A program made the position numbers and the translations under genes. A stretch of 64,000 nt of DNA. Origin: Hydractinia symbiolongicarpus. Its lineage: Eukaryota; Cnidaria; Hydrozoa; Anthoathecata; Hydractiniidae. The stretch's first letter is position 1, and the number at the start of each line of letters is the position of its first letter. Under the pieces are notes generated by a model. It had not been told where the DNA came from and did no database searches. It saw nothing but the letters and a program-made list of their open reading frames with translations. The stretch is taken from assembly GCF_029227915.1 (NCBI RefSeq), contig NC_079877.1, positions 34,809,851 through 34,873,850 of the forward strand, written 5' to 3'. Shown one piece after another: positions 13,701 through 25,697 of the stretch.

Positions 13701-13860
13701 GCGCTACCAGAGATCCTAGTGTAATCGCTGAGTTCCGGCAATCATGTCAAAATAAGAAGAATGTTATTTCTTGGATCCAGTTGACTCACTTATCACATTT
13801 ATAAGGTCACAGGCCAAACTTATTTCAATTAAGTTCCACAGGCAATCGTTTCACTGTTAA
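10705..13860 (+). repeat. Long-range duplicated block, copy 1 (array 1)
   Basis: About 3.15 kb here matches 15170-18335 closely, monomer by monomer. Shared private variants include TGGAGAACAATTGG (11170 and 15636), the truncated-looking AAGGCAACAGTCC and TTCCAGGAATCATG (13361 and 17834). The offset is 4,466 bp at the left and 4,473 bp at the right. The drift is explained by copy 1 having lost 6 bp in CCTATTCCTG (about 12979, versus CCTAGTGTAATTCCTG) and one or two single bases. Similarity ends near 13860, where GGAATATCAGAAAAATAACAC replaces the copy 2 text. The 12-monomer spacing shows a large segmental duplication inside the array. Confidence 0.8.
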
Positions 13861-15169
13861 AAGTGATGTAACTTAGGAATATCAGAAAAATAACACTAAA
13901 TACATGTTGGTACTACTTTGTGACACAACTGTCGTAACTCAAACGGATTGATACTGCCAAGAAGTCAATGATATGTAGTCTTTTAGAATGTCTCTATTTC
14001 TTCAGCGCGTGCTAACGGCCAGGATTGGTCCCACAGTAAAAAGGGACTTATTTATCTAAATTTTTAAATAAAGCGCTACCACAGAGCTTAATGTAATCGC
14101 GGAATTCCAGCAATCATGTCAAATTAAAAAGAATGTTATTCCTTGGAGACCATTTGGCTCATTCATCACATTTATAAGGTCACAGTCCAGAATCAGTTCA
14201 GTTAAGTCCCACAGTCAATCGTTTCACTGTTAAAAGCGATACAACTTAGTAATATTGAATAAAAATCACTAAATACGTGTGGGAACGAATATGTGACCCA
14301 ACCATTGTAACTCAAACGGACTGACACCGTTAGGAAGTCAATGAAACGTAGTTTTTGAAACTGTCGCTATTTCTTCAGAGCGCGATAACGGCTAGGATCG
14401 GTCCCACAGTAAAGAATGACTTATCTATCTAAATCTTTTTAATGAAGCACTATCACAGCGCCCAGTGTAATCGCTGAGTTCCGGCAATTATGTCAAATTA
14501 AGAAGAATGTTATTTCTTGGTGTCTAGTTGACTCACTTATCACATTTATAAGGTCACAGTCCAAAGTTAGTTCAATTAAGTTTCACAGGCAATCGTTTCA
14601 CTGTTAAAAGCGATAAAACTTAGCAATATCGGAAAAAAATCACTAACTACATGTTGGTACGAATATGTGCCGCAACTATTGTAACTCAAACGGACTAATA
14701 CCGTTAGAAAGTCATTGAAATTTAGTTTTTGAAACTGTCGCTATTTCTTCAGCGCGTGCTAACGGCCAGGATTGATCCCACAGTAAAAAAAGACTTATTT
14801 ATCTAAATTTTTAAAGAAGGCACTACCAGAGATCCTAGTGTAATCGCTGAATTCCAGCAATCATGTCGAATTAAGAAGAATGTTATTCCTTGGAGTTCAA
14901 TTGGCTCATTTATCACATTTACAAGGTCGCAGTCCAAAGTTACTTTAATTAAGTCCCAGAGTCAATCGTTTCACTGTTAAAAGCGATATAACTTAGTAAA
15001 ATCCGAAAAATATCACTAAATACATGTTGGTACGAATATGTGACGCAACCGTTGTAACTCAAACGGATTGATACCGGCAAGAAGTCAATGAAATGTAGTT
15101 TTTGAGAATCTCTCTAGTTCTTCAGCGCGTGCTAACGGCCAGGATTGGTCCCACAGTATAAAAAGTCTA

Positions 15170-18100
15170 TTTATCTGAATTTTTTAATAAAGCGCTACCA
15201 CAGCACCCAGTGTAATTGCTGAGTTCCAGCAATTATGTCAAATTAAGAACACTGTTATTTCTTGTAGTCAAACTGGCTCATTTATCACATTTATAAGGTC
15301 AAAGTCCAAAATCAGTTCAATCAAATCCCACAGTGAAACGTTTCACTGTTAAAAGCGATGCAGCCTAGTAATATCCGAACACTATCCCTAAATACATGTT
15401 GGTACGAATATGTGACGCAACCGTAGTAACTCAAACGGATTTATACCGCTAGAAAGTCAATGAAATGTAGTCTTTGAAACTGTTCCTATTCATTCAGCGC
15501 GTGCTAACGGCCAGGATTGGTCCCACAGTAAAAAAAGACTTTTTCATCTACATTTCTAAATAAAGCGCTACCACAGAGCTTAATGTAATCGCGGAATTCC
15601 AGCAATCATGTCAAATTAAAAAGAATGTTATTCCTTGGAGAACAATTGGCTCATTTATCACATTTATAAGGCAACAGTCCAGAATCAGTTCAATGAAGTC
15701 CCACACTCAATCGTTTCACTGTTAAAAGCGATACAACTTAGTATTATCGGATAAAAATCACTAAATACATGTGGGGACGAATATGTGACCCAACCGTTCT
15801 AACTCAAACGGACTGACACTGTTAGGAAGTCAATGAAACGTAGTTTTTGAAACTGTCGCTATTTCTTTAGCGCGCGATAACGGCTAGGATCGGTCGCACA
15901 GTAAAGAATGACTTATCTATCTAAATTTTTTAATGAAGCACTATCACAGCGCCCAGTGTAATCGCTGAGTTCCGGCAATCATGTCAAATTAAGAAGAACG
16001 TAATTTCTTGGAGTCCAGTTGACTCACTTATCACATTTATAAGGTCACAGTCCAAAGTTAGTTCAATTAAGTTCCACAGGTAATCGTTTCACTGTTAAAA
16101 GCGATACAACTTAGTAATATCGGAAAAAAATCACTAACTACATGTTGGTGCGAATATGTGACGCAACTGTTGTAACTCAAACGGACTGATACCGTTAGAA
16201 AGTCATTGAAATGTAGTTTTTGAAACTGTCGCTATTTCTTCAGCGCGCGATAATGGCTAGGATTGGTCCCACAGTAAAAAATTACTTATTTATCTAAATA
16301 TTTAAATGAAGCGCTACCACAGCGCCCAGTGTAATCGCTGAGTTCCGGCAATCACGTCAAATTAAGAGGAATGTTACTTCTTGGGGTCCAATTGGCTCAC
16401 TTATCACATTCTTAAGGTCACAGTCTAGAATCAGTTCAATTAAGTCCCACAGTCAATCGTTGCACTGTTTAAAGCGATACAACTTAGTAATATCGGAAAA
16501 AAGTCACTAAATACATGTTAGTACGAATATGTGACACAACCGTTGTATCTCAAACGGATTAACAACGTTAGAAATTCCATGAAATGTAGTTTTTGAAACT
16601 GTCTCTATTTCTTCAGAGTGAACTAACCGCTAGGATTGGTCCCACAGTAGAGAATGACTTATCTATCTAAATTTTTTAATGAAGCACTATCACAGCGCCC
16701 AGTGTAATTGCTGAGTTCCGGCAATCATGTCAAATTAAGAAGAATGTTATTTCTTGGAGTCCAGTTGACACACTTATCACATTTATAAGGTCACAGTCCA
16801 AAGTTAGTTCAATTAAGTTTCACAGGCAATCGTTTCACTGTTAAAAGCGATACAACTTAGTAATATCGGAAAAAAATCACTAACTACATGTTGGTACGAA
16901 TATGTGACGCAACTGTTGTAACTCAAACGGACTGATACCGTTAGAAAGTCAATGAAATGTAGTGTTTTAGAATGTCTCTATTTCTTCAGCGCGTGCTAAC
17001 GGACAGGATTGGTGCCACAGTAAAAAAAGACTTATTTATCTAAATTTTTAAAGAAAGCGCTACCAGAGATCCTAGTGTAATCGCTGAGTTCCGGCAATCA
17101 TGTCAAATTAAGAAGAATGTTATTTCGTGGATCCAGTTGACTCACTTATCACATTTATAAGGTCACAGGCCAAACTTATTTCAATTAAGTTCCACAGGCA
17201 ATCGTTTCACTGTTAAAAGTGATATAACTTAGTAATATCCGAAAAATATCACTAAATACATGTTGGTACGAATATGTGACGTAACCGTTGTAACTCAAAC
17301 GGATTGATACCGGTCAGAAGTCAATGAAATGTAGTTTTTTAGAATCTCTCTATTTCTTCAGCGCGTTGTAACGGCCAGGATTGGTCCCACAGTATAAAAA
17401 GACTTATTTATCTAAATTTTTAAATAAAATGCTACCACAGAGCCTAGTGTAATTCCTGAAATCCAGCAAACATGTCGAATTAAGAAGAATGTTATTCCTT
17501 GGAGTCCAATTGTCTCATCTATCACATTTATAAGGTGACAGTCCGGAATCAGTTCAATTAAGTCCCACAGTCAATCGTTGCACTGTTTAAAGCGATACAA
17601 CTTAGTAATATCGGAAAAAAGTCACTAAATACATGTTAGTACGAATATGTGACACAACTGTTGTATCTCAAACGGATTAACAACGTTAGAAATTCCATGA
17701 AATGTAGTTTTTGAAACTGTCTCTATTTCTTCAGAGTGAACTAACCGCTAGGATTGGTCCCACAGTAAAAAATGACTTTTTTATCTTAATTTTTAAATAA
17801 AGTTCTACCACAGCGCCCAGTGTAATCGCTGAGTTCCAGGAATCATGTCAAATTAAGAAGAATGTTATTTCTTGGGGTCCAGTTGACTCACTTATCACAT
17901 TTATAAGGTCACAGTCCAGAAACAATTCAATTAAGTCCCACAGTCAATCGTTTCACTGTTAAAAGCGATACAACTTAGTAATATCGGATAAAAATCATTA
18001 AATACATGTGGGGACGAATATGTGACCCAACCATTGTAACTCAAACGGACTGATACCGTTAGAAAGTCAATGAAATGTAGTCTTTTAGAATGTCTCTATT

Positions 18101-18335
18101 TCTTCAGCGCGTGCTAACGGCCAGGATTGGTGCCACAGTAAAAAAAGACTTATTTATCTAAATTTTTAAAGAAAGCGCTACCAGAGATCCTAGTGTAATC
18201 GCTGAGTTCCGGCAATCATGTCAAATTAAAAAGAATGTTATTTCTTGGATCCAGTTGACTCACTTATCACATTTATAAGGTCACAGGCCAAACTTATTTC
18301 AATTAAGTTCCACAGGCAATCGTTTCACTGTTAAA
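15170..18335 (+). repeat. Long-range duplicated block, copy 2 (array 1)
   Basis: This is the partner of 10705-13860. The left boundary lies near TTTATCTGAATTTTTTAATA (15170), just before the monomer carrying CACAGCACCCAGTGTAATTG. The right part leads directly into the three-monomer amplification, which is absent from the corresponding position after copy 1. So the amplification arose after, or independently of, the duplication. Confidence 0.8.
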
Positions 18336-19680
18336 AGTGATATAACTTAGTAATATCCGAAAAATATCACTAAATACATGTTGGTACGAATATGTGACGC
18401 AACCGTTGTAACTCAAACGGATTGATACCGGCCAGAAGTCAATGAAATGTAGTTTTTTAGAATCTCTCTATTTCTTCAGCGCGTTGTAACGGCCAGGATT
18501 GGTCCCACAGTATAAAAAGACTTATTTATCTAAATTTTTAAATAAAATGCTACCACAGAGCCTAGTGTAATTCCTGAAATCCAGCAAACATGTCGATTTA
18601 AGAAGAATGTTATTCCTTGGAGTCCAATTGTCTCATCTATCACATTTATAAGGTGACAGTCCGGAATCAGTTCAATTAAGTCCCACAGTCAATCGTTGCA
18701 CTGTTTAAAGCGATACAACTTAGTAATATCGGAAAAAAGTCACTAAATACATGTTAGTACGAATATGTGACACAACCGTTGTATCTCAAACGGATTAACA
18801 ACGTTAGAAATTCCATGAAATGTAGTTTTTGAAACTGTCTCTATTTCTTCAGAGTGAACTAACCGCTAGGATTGGTCCCACAGTAAAAAATGACTTTTTT
18901 ATCTTAATTTTTAAATAAAGTTCTACCACAGCGCCCAGTGTAATCGCTGAGTTCCAGGAATCATGTCAAATTAAGAAGAATGTTATTTCTTGGGGTCCAG
19001 TTGACTCACTTATCACATTTATAAGGTCACAGTCCAGAAACAATTCAATTAAGTCCCACAGTCAATCGTTTCACTGTTAAAAGCGATACAACTTAGTAAT
19101 ATCGGATAAAAATCATTAAATACATGTGGGGACGAATATGTGACCCAACCATTGTAACTCAAACGGACTGATACCGTTAGAAAGTCAATGAAATGTAGTC
19201 TTTTAGAATGTCTCTATTTCTTCAGCGCGTGCTAACGGCCAGGATTGGTGCCACAGTAAAAAAAGACTTATTTATCTAAATTTTTAAAGAAAGCGCTACC
19301 AGAGATCCTAGTGTAATCGCTGAGTTCCGGCAATCATGTCAAATTAAAAAGAATGTTATTTCTTGGATCCAGTTGACTCACTTATCACATTTATAAGGTC
19401 ACAGGCCAAACTTATTTCAATTAAGTTCCACAGGCAATCGTTTCACTGTTAAAAGTGATATAACTTAGTAATATCCGAAAAATATCACTAAATACATGTT
19501 GGTACGAATATGTGACGCAACCGTTGTAACTCAAACGGATTGATACAGGCCAGAAGTCAATGAAATGTAGTTTTTTAGAATCTCTCTATTTCTTCAGCGC
19601 GTTGTAACGGCCAGGATTGGTCCCACAGTATAAAAAGACTTATTTATCTAAATTTTTAAATAAAATGCTACCACAGAGCC
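17055..19680 (+). repeat. Three-monomer (1,118-bp) higher-order repeat, ~2.3 copies
   Basis: GTTCCAGGAATCATG occurs at 17833 and 18951, exactly 1,118 bp apart, and the surrounding three monomers repeat with very few differences (for example CCGGTCAGAAG versus CCGGCCAGAAG versus CAGGCCAGAAG). Copies run roughly 17055-18172 and 18173-19290, with a partial third to about 19680. Only one copy of this trimer exists at the equivalent site after 12580, so the expansion is local. Confidence 0.8.
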
Positions 19681-20856
19681 TAGTGTAATTCCTGAAATCC
19701 AGCAAACATGTCGAATTAAGAAGAATGTTTTTCCTTGGAGTCCAATTGGCTCATCTATCACATTTATAAGGTGACAGTCCGGAATCAGTTCAATTAAGTC
19801 CCGCAATCAATCGTTTCACTGTTAAAAGCGATACAACTTAGTAATATCGAAAAAAAATCACTAAATACATGTTGGTACGAATATGTGATGCAACCGTTGT
19901 AACTCAAACGGATTGACACCGTTAGAAAGTCAATGAAATGTAATTTTTGAAACTGACTCTACTTTATCAGCGCGAACTAACGGCTAGGAATGGTCCCACA
20001 TTAGAAAATGACTTATTTATCTTAATTTTTTAATAAAGCGCTACCACAGCACCCAGTGTAATTGCAGAGTTCCAGCAATTATGTCAAATTAAAAACACTG
20101 TTATTTCTTGTAGTCAAACTGGCTCATTTATCACATTTATAAGGTCAAATTCCAAAATCAGTTCAATTAAGTCCCACAGTAAAACGTTTCACTGTTAAAA
20201 GCGATGCAGCCTAGTAATATCCGAACACTATCCCTAAATACATGTTGGTACGAATATGTGACGCAACCGTAGTAACTCAAACGGATTTATACCGCTAGAA
20301 AGTCAATGAAATGTAGTCTTTGAAACTGTTCCTATTCATTCAGCGCGTGCTAACGGCCAGGATTGGTCCCACAGTAAAAAAAAACTTTTTCATCTAAATT
20401 TTTATATAAAGCGCTACCACAGAGCTTAATGTAATCGCGGATTTCCAGCAATCATGTCAAATTGAAAAGAATGTTATTCCTTGGAGATCAATTGGGTCAT
20501 TTATCACATTTATAAGTTAACAGTCCAGAATCAGTTCAATTAAGTCCCACACTCAACCGTTTCACTGTTAAAAGCGATACAACTTAGTAATATCGGATAA
20601 AAATCACTAAATACATGTGGGGACGAATATGTGACCCAACCGTTGTAACTCAAACGGATTGACACCGTTAGGAAGTCAATGAAACGTAGTCTTTGAAACT
20701 GTCGCTATTTCTTCAGCGCGCGATAACGGCTAGGATCGGTCGCACAGTAAAGAATGACTTATCTATCTAAATTTTTTAATGAAGCACTATCACAGCGCCT
20801 AGTGTAATCGCTGAGTTCCGGCAATCATATCAAATTAGGAAGAATGTTATTTCTTG
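19365..20856 (+). repeat. Four-monomer (1,492-bp) repeat, copy 1
   Basis: TCCCGCAATCAATCG at 19799 recurs at 21291, an offset of 1,492 bp (four monomers). The flanking variants also repeat in order: GAATGTTTTTCCTTGGAG, CACCCAGTGTAATTGCAGAG, TCAAATTGAAAAGAATG and AATCATATCAAATTAGG. A fragment of the same block reappears far away at about 34330-35060. Confidence 0.8.
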
Positions 20857-22350
20857 GAGTCCAGTTGACTCACTTATCACATTTATAAGGTCACAGGCCA
20901 AACTTATTTCAATTAAGTTCCACAGGCAATCGTTTCACTGTTAAAAGTGATATAACTTAGTAATATCCGAAAAATATCACTAAATACATGTTGGTACGAA
21001 TATGTGACACAACCGTTGTAACTCAAACGGATTGATACCGGCCAGAAGTCAATGAAATGTAGTTTTTTAGAATCTCTCTATTTCTTCAGCGCGTTGTAAC
21101 GGCCAGGATTGGTCCCACAGTATAAAAAGACTTATTTATCTAAATTTTTAAATAAAATGCTACCACAGAGCCTAGTGTAATTCCTGAAATCCAGCAAACA
21201 TGTCGAATTAAGAAGAATGTTTTTCCTTGGAGTCCAATTGGCTCATCTATCACATTTATAAGGTGACAGTCCGGAATCAGTTCAATTAAGTCCCGCAATC
21301 AATCGTTTCACTGTTAAAAGCGATACAACTTAGTAATATCGAAAAAAAATCACTAAATACATGTTGGTACGAATATGTGATGCAACCGCTGTAACTCAAA
21401 CGGATTGACACCGTTAGAATGTCAATGAAATGTAATTTTTGAAACTGTCTCTACTTTATCAGCGCGAACTAACGGCTAGGAATGGTCCCACATTAGAAAA
21501 TGACTTATTTATCTTAATTTTTTAATAAAGCGCTACCACAGCACCCAGTGTAATTGCAGAGTTCCAGCAATTATGTCAAATTAAAAACACTGTTATTTCT
21601 TCTAGTCAAACTGGCTCATTTATCACATTTATAAGGTCAAATTCCAAAATCAGTTCAATTAAGTCCCACAGTAAAACGTTTCACTGTTAAAAGCGATGCA
21701 GCCTAGTAATATCCGAACACTATCCCTAAATACATGTTGGTACGAATATGTGACGCAACCGTAGTAACTCAAACGGATTTATACCGCTAGAAAGTCAATG
21801 AAATGTAGTCTTTGAAACTGTTCCTATTCATTCAGCGCGTGCTAACGGCCAGGATTGGTCCCACAGTAAAAAAAAACTTTTTCATCTAAATTTTTATATA
21901 AAGCGCTACCACAGAGCTTAATGTAATCGCGGAATTCCAGCAATCATGTCAAATTGAAAAGAATGTTATTCCTTGGAGATCAATTGGGTCATTTATCACA
22001 TTTATAAGGTAACAGTCCAGAATCAGTTCAATTAAGTCCCACACTCAACCGTTTCACTGTTAAAAGCGATACAACTTAGTAATATCGGATAAAAATCACT
22101 AAATACATGTGGGGACGAATATGTGACCCAACTGTTGTAACTCAAACGGATTGACACCGTTAGGAAGTCAATGAAACGTAGTTTTTGAAACTGTCGCTAT
22201 TTCTTCAGCGCGCGATAACGGCTAGGATCGGTCGCGCAGTAAAGAATGACTTATCTATCTAAATTTTTTAATGAAGCACTATCACAGCGCCTAGTGTAAT
22301 CGCTGAGTTCCGGCAATCATATCAAATTAGGAAGAATGTTATTTCTTGGA
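20857..22350 (+). repeat. Four-monomer (1,492-bp) repeat, copy 2
   Basis: This is the direct tandem copy of 19365-20856, distinguished by only scattered substitutions, such as TTCTTCTAGTC for TTCTTGTAGTC near 21600 and GTCGCGCAG for GTCGCACAG near 22232. After about 22350 the array continues with other monomer types. Confidence 0.8.
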
Positions 22351-23982
22351 GTCCAGTTGACTCACTTATCACATTTATAAGGTCACAGTCCAAAGTTAGT
22401 TCAATTAAGTTCCACAGGCAATCGTTTCACTGTTAAAAGCGATACAACTTACTAATATCGGAAAAAAATCACTAACTACATGTTGGTGCGAATATGCGAC
22501 GCAACGGTTGTAACTCAAACGGACTGATACCGTTAGAAAGTCATTGAAATGTAGTTTTTGAAACTGTCGCTATTTCTTCAGCGCGCGATAATGGCTAGGA
22601 TTGGTCCCACAGTAAAAAATTACTTATTTATCTAAATATTTAAATGAAGCGCTACCACAGCGCCCAGTGTAATCGCTGAGTTCCGGCAATCACGTCAAAC
22701 TAAGAAGAATGTTATTTCTTGGTGTCCAATTGGCTCACTTATCACATTCTTAAGGTCACAGTCTAGAATCAGTTCAATTAAGTCCCACAGTCAATCGTTG
22801 CACTGTTAAAAGCGATACAACTTAGTAATATCGAAAAAAAATCACTAAATACATGTTGGTACGAATATGTGATGCAACCGTTATATCTCAAACGGATTGA
22901 CAACGTTAGAAATTCCATGAAATGTAGTTTTTGAAACTGTCTCTACTTCTTCAGCGCGAACTAACCGCTAGGATTGGTCCCACAGTAAAAAATGACTTAT
23001 TTATCTTAATTTTTAAATAAAGCGCTACCACAGCGCCCAGTGTAATCGCTGAGTTCCAGCAATCATGTCAAATTAAGAAGAGTGTTATTTCTTGGGGTCC
23101 AGTTGAATCACTTATCCCATTTATAAGGTCACAGTCCAGAAACAATTCAGTTAAGTCCCACAGTCAATCGTTTCACTGTTAAAAGCGATACAACTTATTA
23201 ATATCGGATAAAAATCATTAAATACATGTGGGGACGAATATGTGACACAACCATTGTAACTCAAACGGACTGACACCGTTAGAAAGTCAATGAAACGTAG
23301 TTTTTGAAACTGTCGCTATTTCTTCAGCGCGCGATAACGGCTAGGATCGGTCCCACAGTAGAGAATGACTTATCTATCTAAATTTTTTTAATGAAGCACT
23401 ATCACAGTGTCCAGTGTAATCGCTGAGTTCCGGCAATCAAGTCAAATTAAGAAGAATGTTATTTCTTGGAATCCAGTTGACTCACTTATTACATTTATAA
23501 GGTCACAGTCCAAAGTTAGTTCAATTAAGTTTCACAGGCAATCGTTTCACTGTTAAAAGCGATACAACTTAGTAATATCGGAAAAAAATAACTAACTACA
23601 TGTTGGTACGAATATGTGACGGAACTGCTGTAACTCAAACGGACTGATACCGTTAGAAAGTCAATGAAATGTAGTCTTTTAGAATGTCTCTATTTCTTCA
23701 GCGCGTGCTAACGGCCAGGATTGGTGCCACAGTAAAAAAGACTTATTTATCTAAATATTTAAAGTAAGCGCTACCACAGCGTCCAGTGTAATCGCTGAGT
23801 TCCGGCAATCAAGTCAAATTAAGAAGAATGTTATTTCTTGGAATCCAGTTGACTCAGTTATCACATTTATAAGGTCACAGTCCAGAAACAATTCAATTAA
23901 GTCCCACAGTCAATCGCTTCACTGTTAAAAGCGATACTACTTAGTAATATCGGATAAAAATCATTAAATACCTGTGGGGACG
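22351..23982 (+). repeat. Array 1, transition monomers before the five-monomer domain
   Basis: About four and a half standard monomers of mixed subfamilies. They include one with TAAATGAAGCGCTACC and GGTGCGAATATGCGACGCAACG, later found again at about 35550-35970, and one with CCATTGTAACTCAAACGG, the type that opens the five-monomer units downstream. No gene or other element is seen. Confidence 0.7.
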
Positions 23983-25690
23983 AATATGTGACCCAACCAT
24001 TGTAACTCAAACGGACTGACACCGTTAGGAAGTCAATGAAACGTAGTTTTTGAAACTGTCCCTATTTCTTCAGCGCGCGATAACAGCTAGGATCGGTCCC
24101 ACAGTAGAGAATGACTTATCTATCAAAATATTTTTAATGAAGCAATTTCACAGCGCCCAGTGTAATCGCTGAGTTCCGGGAATCATGTCAAATTAAGAAG
24201 AATATTATTTCTTGGATCCAGTTGACTCACTTATCACATTTATAAGGTCACAGGCCAAACTTATTTCAATTAAGTTCCACAGGCAATCGTTTCACTGTTA
24301 AAAGCGATTTAACTTAGTATTATCCGAAAAATATCACTAAATACAAGTTGGTACGAATATGTGACGCAACCGTTGTAACTCAAACGGATTGATACCGGCA
24401 AGAAGTCAATGAAATGTAGTTTTTGAGAATCTCTCTATTTCTTTAGCGCGTGCTAACGGCCAGGATTGGTCCCACAGTATAAAAAGACTTATATATCTAA
24501 AATTTTAAATAAAGTGCTACCATAGAGCCTAGTGTAATTCCTGAAATCCATCAATCATGTCGAATTAAGAAGAATGTTATGCCTTGGGGTCCAGTTGGCT
24601 CACTTATCACATTTATAAGGTCACAGTTCAGAATGAGTTCAATTAAGTCCCACAGTCAATCGTTTCACTGTTAAAAGCGATACAACTTAGTAATATCGGA
24701 AAAAAATACCTAAACACATATTGGTATGAATATGTGAAGCAACCGTTGTAACTCAAACGGATTGACACCGTTAGAAAGTCAATGAAATTTTGCTTTGGAA
24801 ACTGTCTGTACTTCTTCAGCCCAAACTAACGGCTAGGATTGGTCCCACAGTAAAAAGTGACTTATTTATCTTAATTTTTAAATAAATCGCTATACCAGCG
24901 CCCAGTGTAATCGCTGAGTTCCAGCAATCATGTCAAGTTAAGCACAACGTTATTTCTTGTAGTCAAACTGGCATACTTATCACATTTATAAGGTCAAAGT
25001 CCACAATCAGTTCAATAAAGTCCCACAGTCAAACGTTTCACTGTTAAAAGCGATGCAACCTAGTAATATGAGAAAAATATGGCTAAATACATGTTGGTAC
25101 GAATATGTGATCCAACCGTTGTAACTCAAACGGACTGATACCGTTAGAATATCAATGAAATGTGGTTTTTGAAACTGTCGCTATTTCTTCAGCGCGCGAT
25201 AACGGCTAGGATTCGTCCAACTGTAAAGAATGACTTATTTATCTTAATTTTTAAATAAATCGCTACCACAGAGCCCAGTGTAATCGCTGAGTTCCGGCAA
25301 TCACGTCAAACTAAGAAGAATGTTATTTCTTGGGGTCCAATTGGCTCACTTATCACATTCTTAAGTTCACAGTCTAGAATCAGTTCAATTAAGTCCCACA
25401 GTCAATCGTTGCACTGTTTAAAGCGATACAACTTAGTAATATCGGAAAAAGTCACTAAATACATGTTGATACGAATATGTGACGCAACCGTTGTATCTCA
25501 AGCGGATTGACAACGTTAGAAATTCCATGAAATGTAGTTTTTGAAACTGTCTCTGTTTCTTCAGCGCGAACTAACCGCTAGGATTGGTCCCACAGTAAAA
25601 AATGACTTATTTATCTTAATTTTTAAATAAAGCGCTACCACAGCGCCCAGTGTAATCGCTGAGTTCCAGCAATCATGTCAAATTAAAAAG
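23983..25690 (+). repeat. Five-monomer higher-order repeat, unit 1 (1,708 bp)
   Basis: GAATATTATTTCTTGG at 24200, 25908 and 27616 defines an exact 1,708-bp period. The unit holds, in order, monomers marked by CATTTCACAGCGCCC, ACAAGTTGGTACG, TTATGCCTTGGGG, CGCTATACCAGCGCCC and GTTGATACGAATATG. Five standard monomers would be about 1,864 bp; the unit is 156 bp short because its last monomer carries the deletion described separately. Confidence 0.85.
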
Positions 25691-25697
25691 AATGTGT
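25685..25697 (+). repeat. 156-bp deletion join inside monomer (copy 1 of 4)
   Basis: AAAAAGAATGTGTGACCC joins the early part of a monomer directly to its dyad-flanking part. The intact sister at 29101-29270 has GAATGT at both 29106 and 29262, 156 bp apart. The join keeps exactly one GAATGT, so the deletion went between 6-bp direct repeats. It removes the middle of the unit, including the CACTGTTAAAAGCGAT block and the dyad. Confidence 0.85.
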
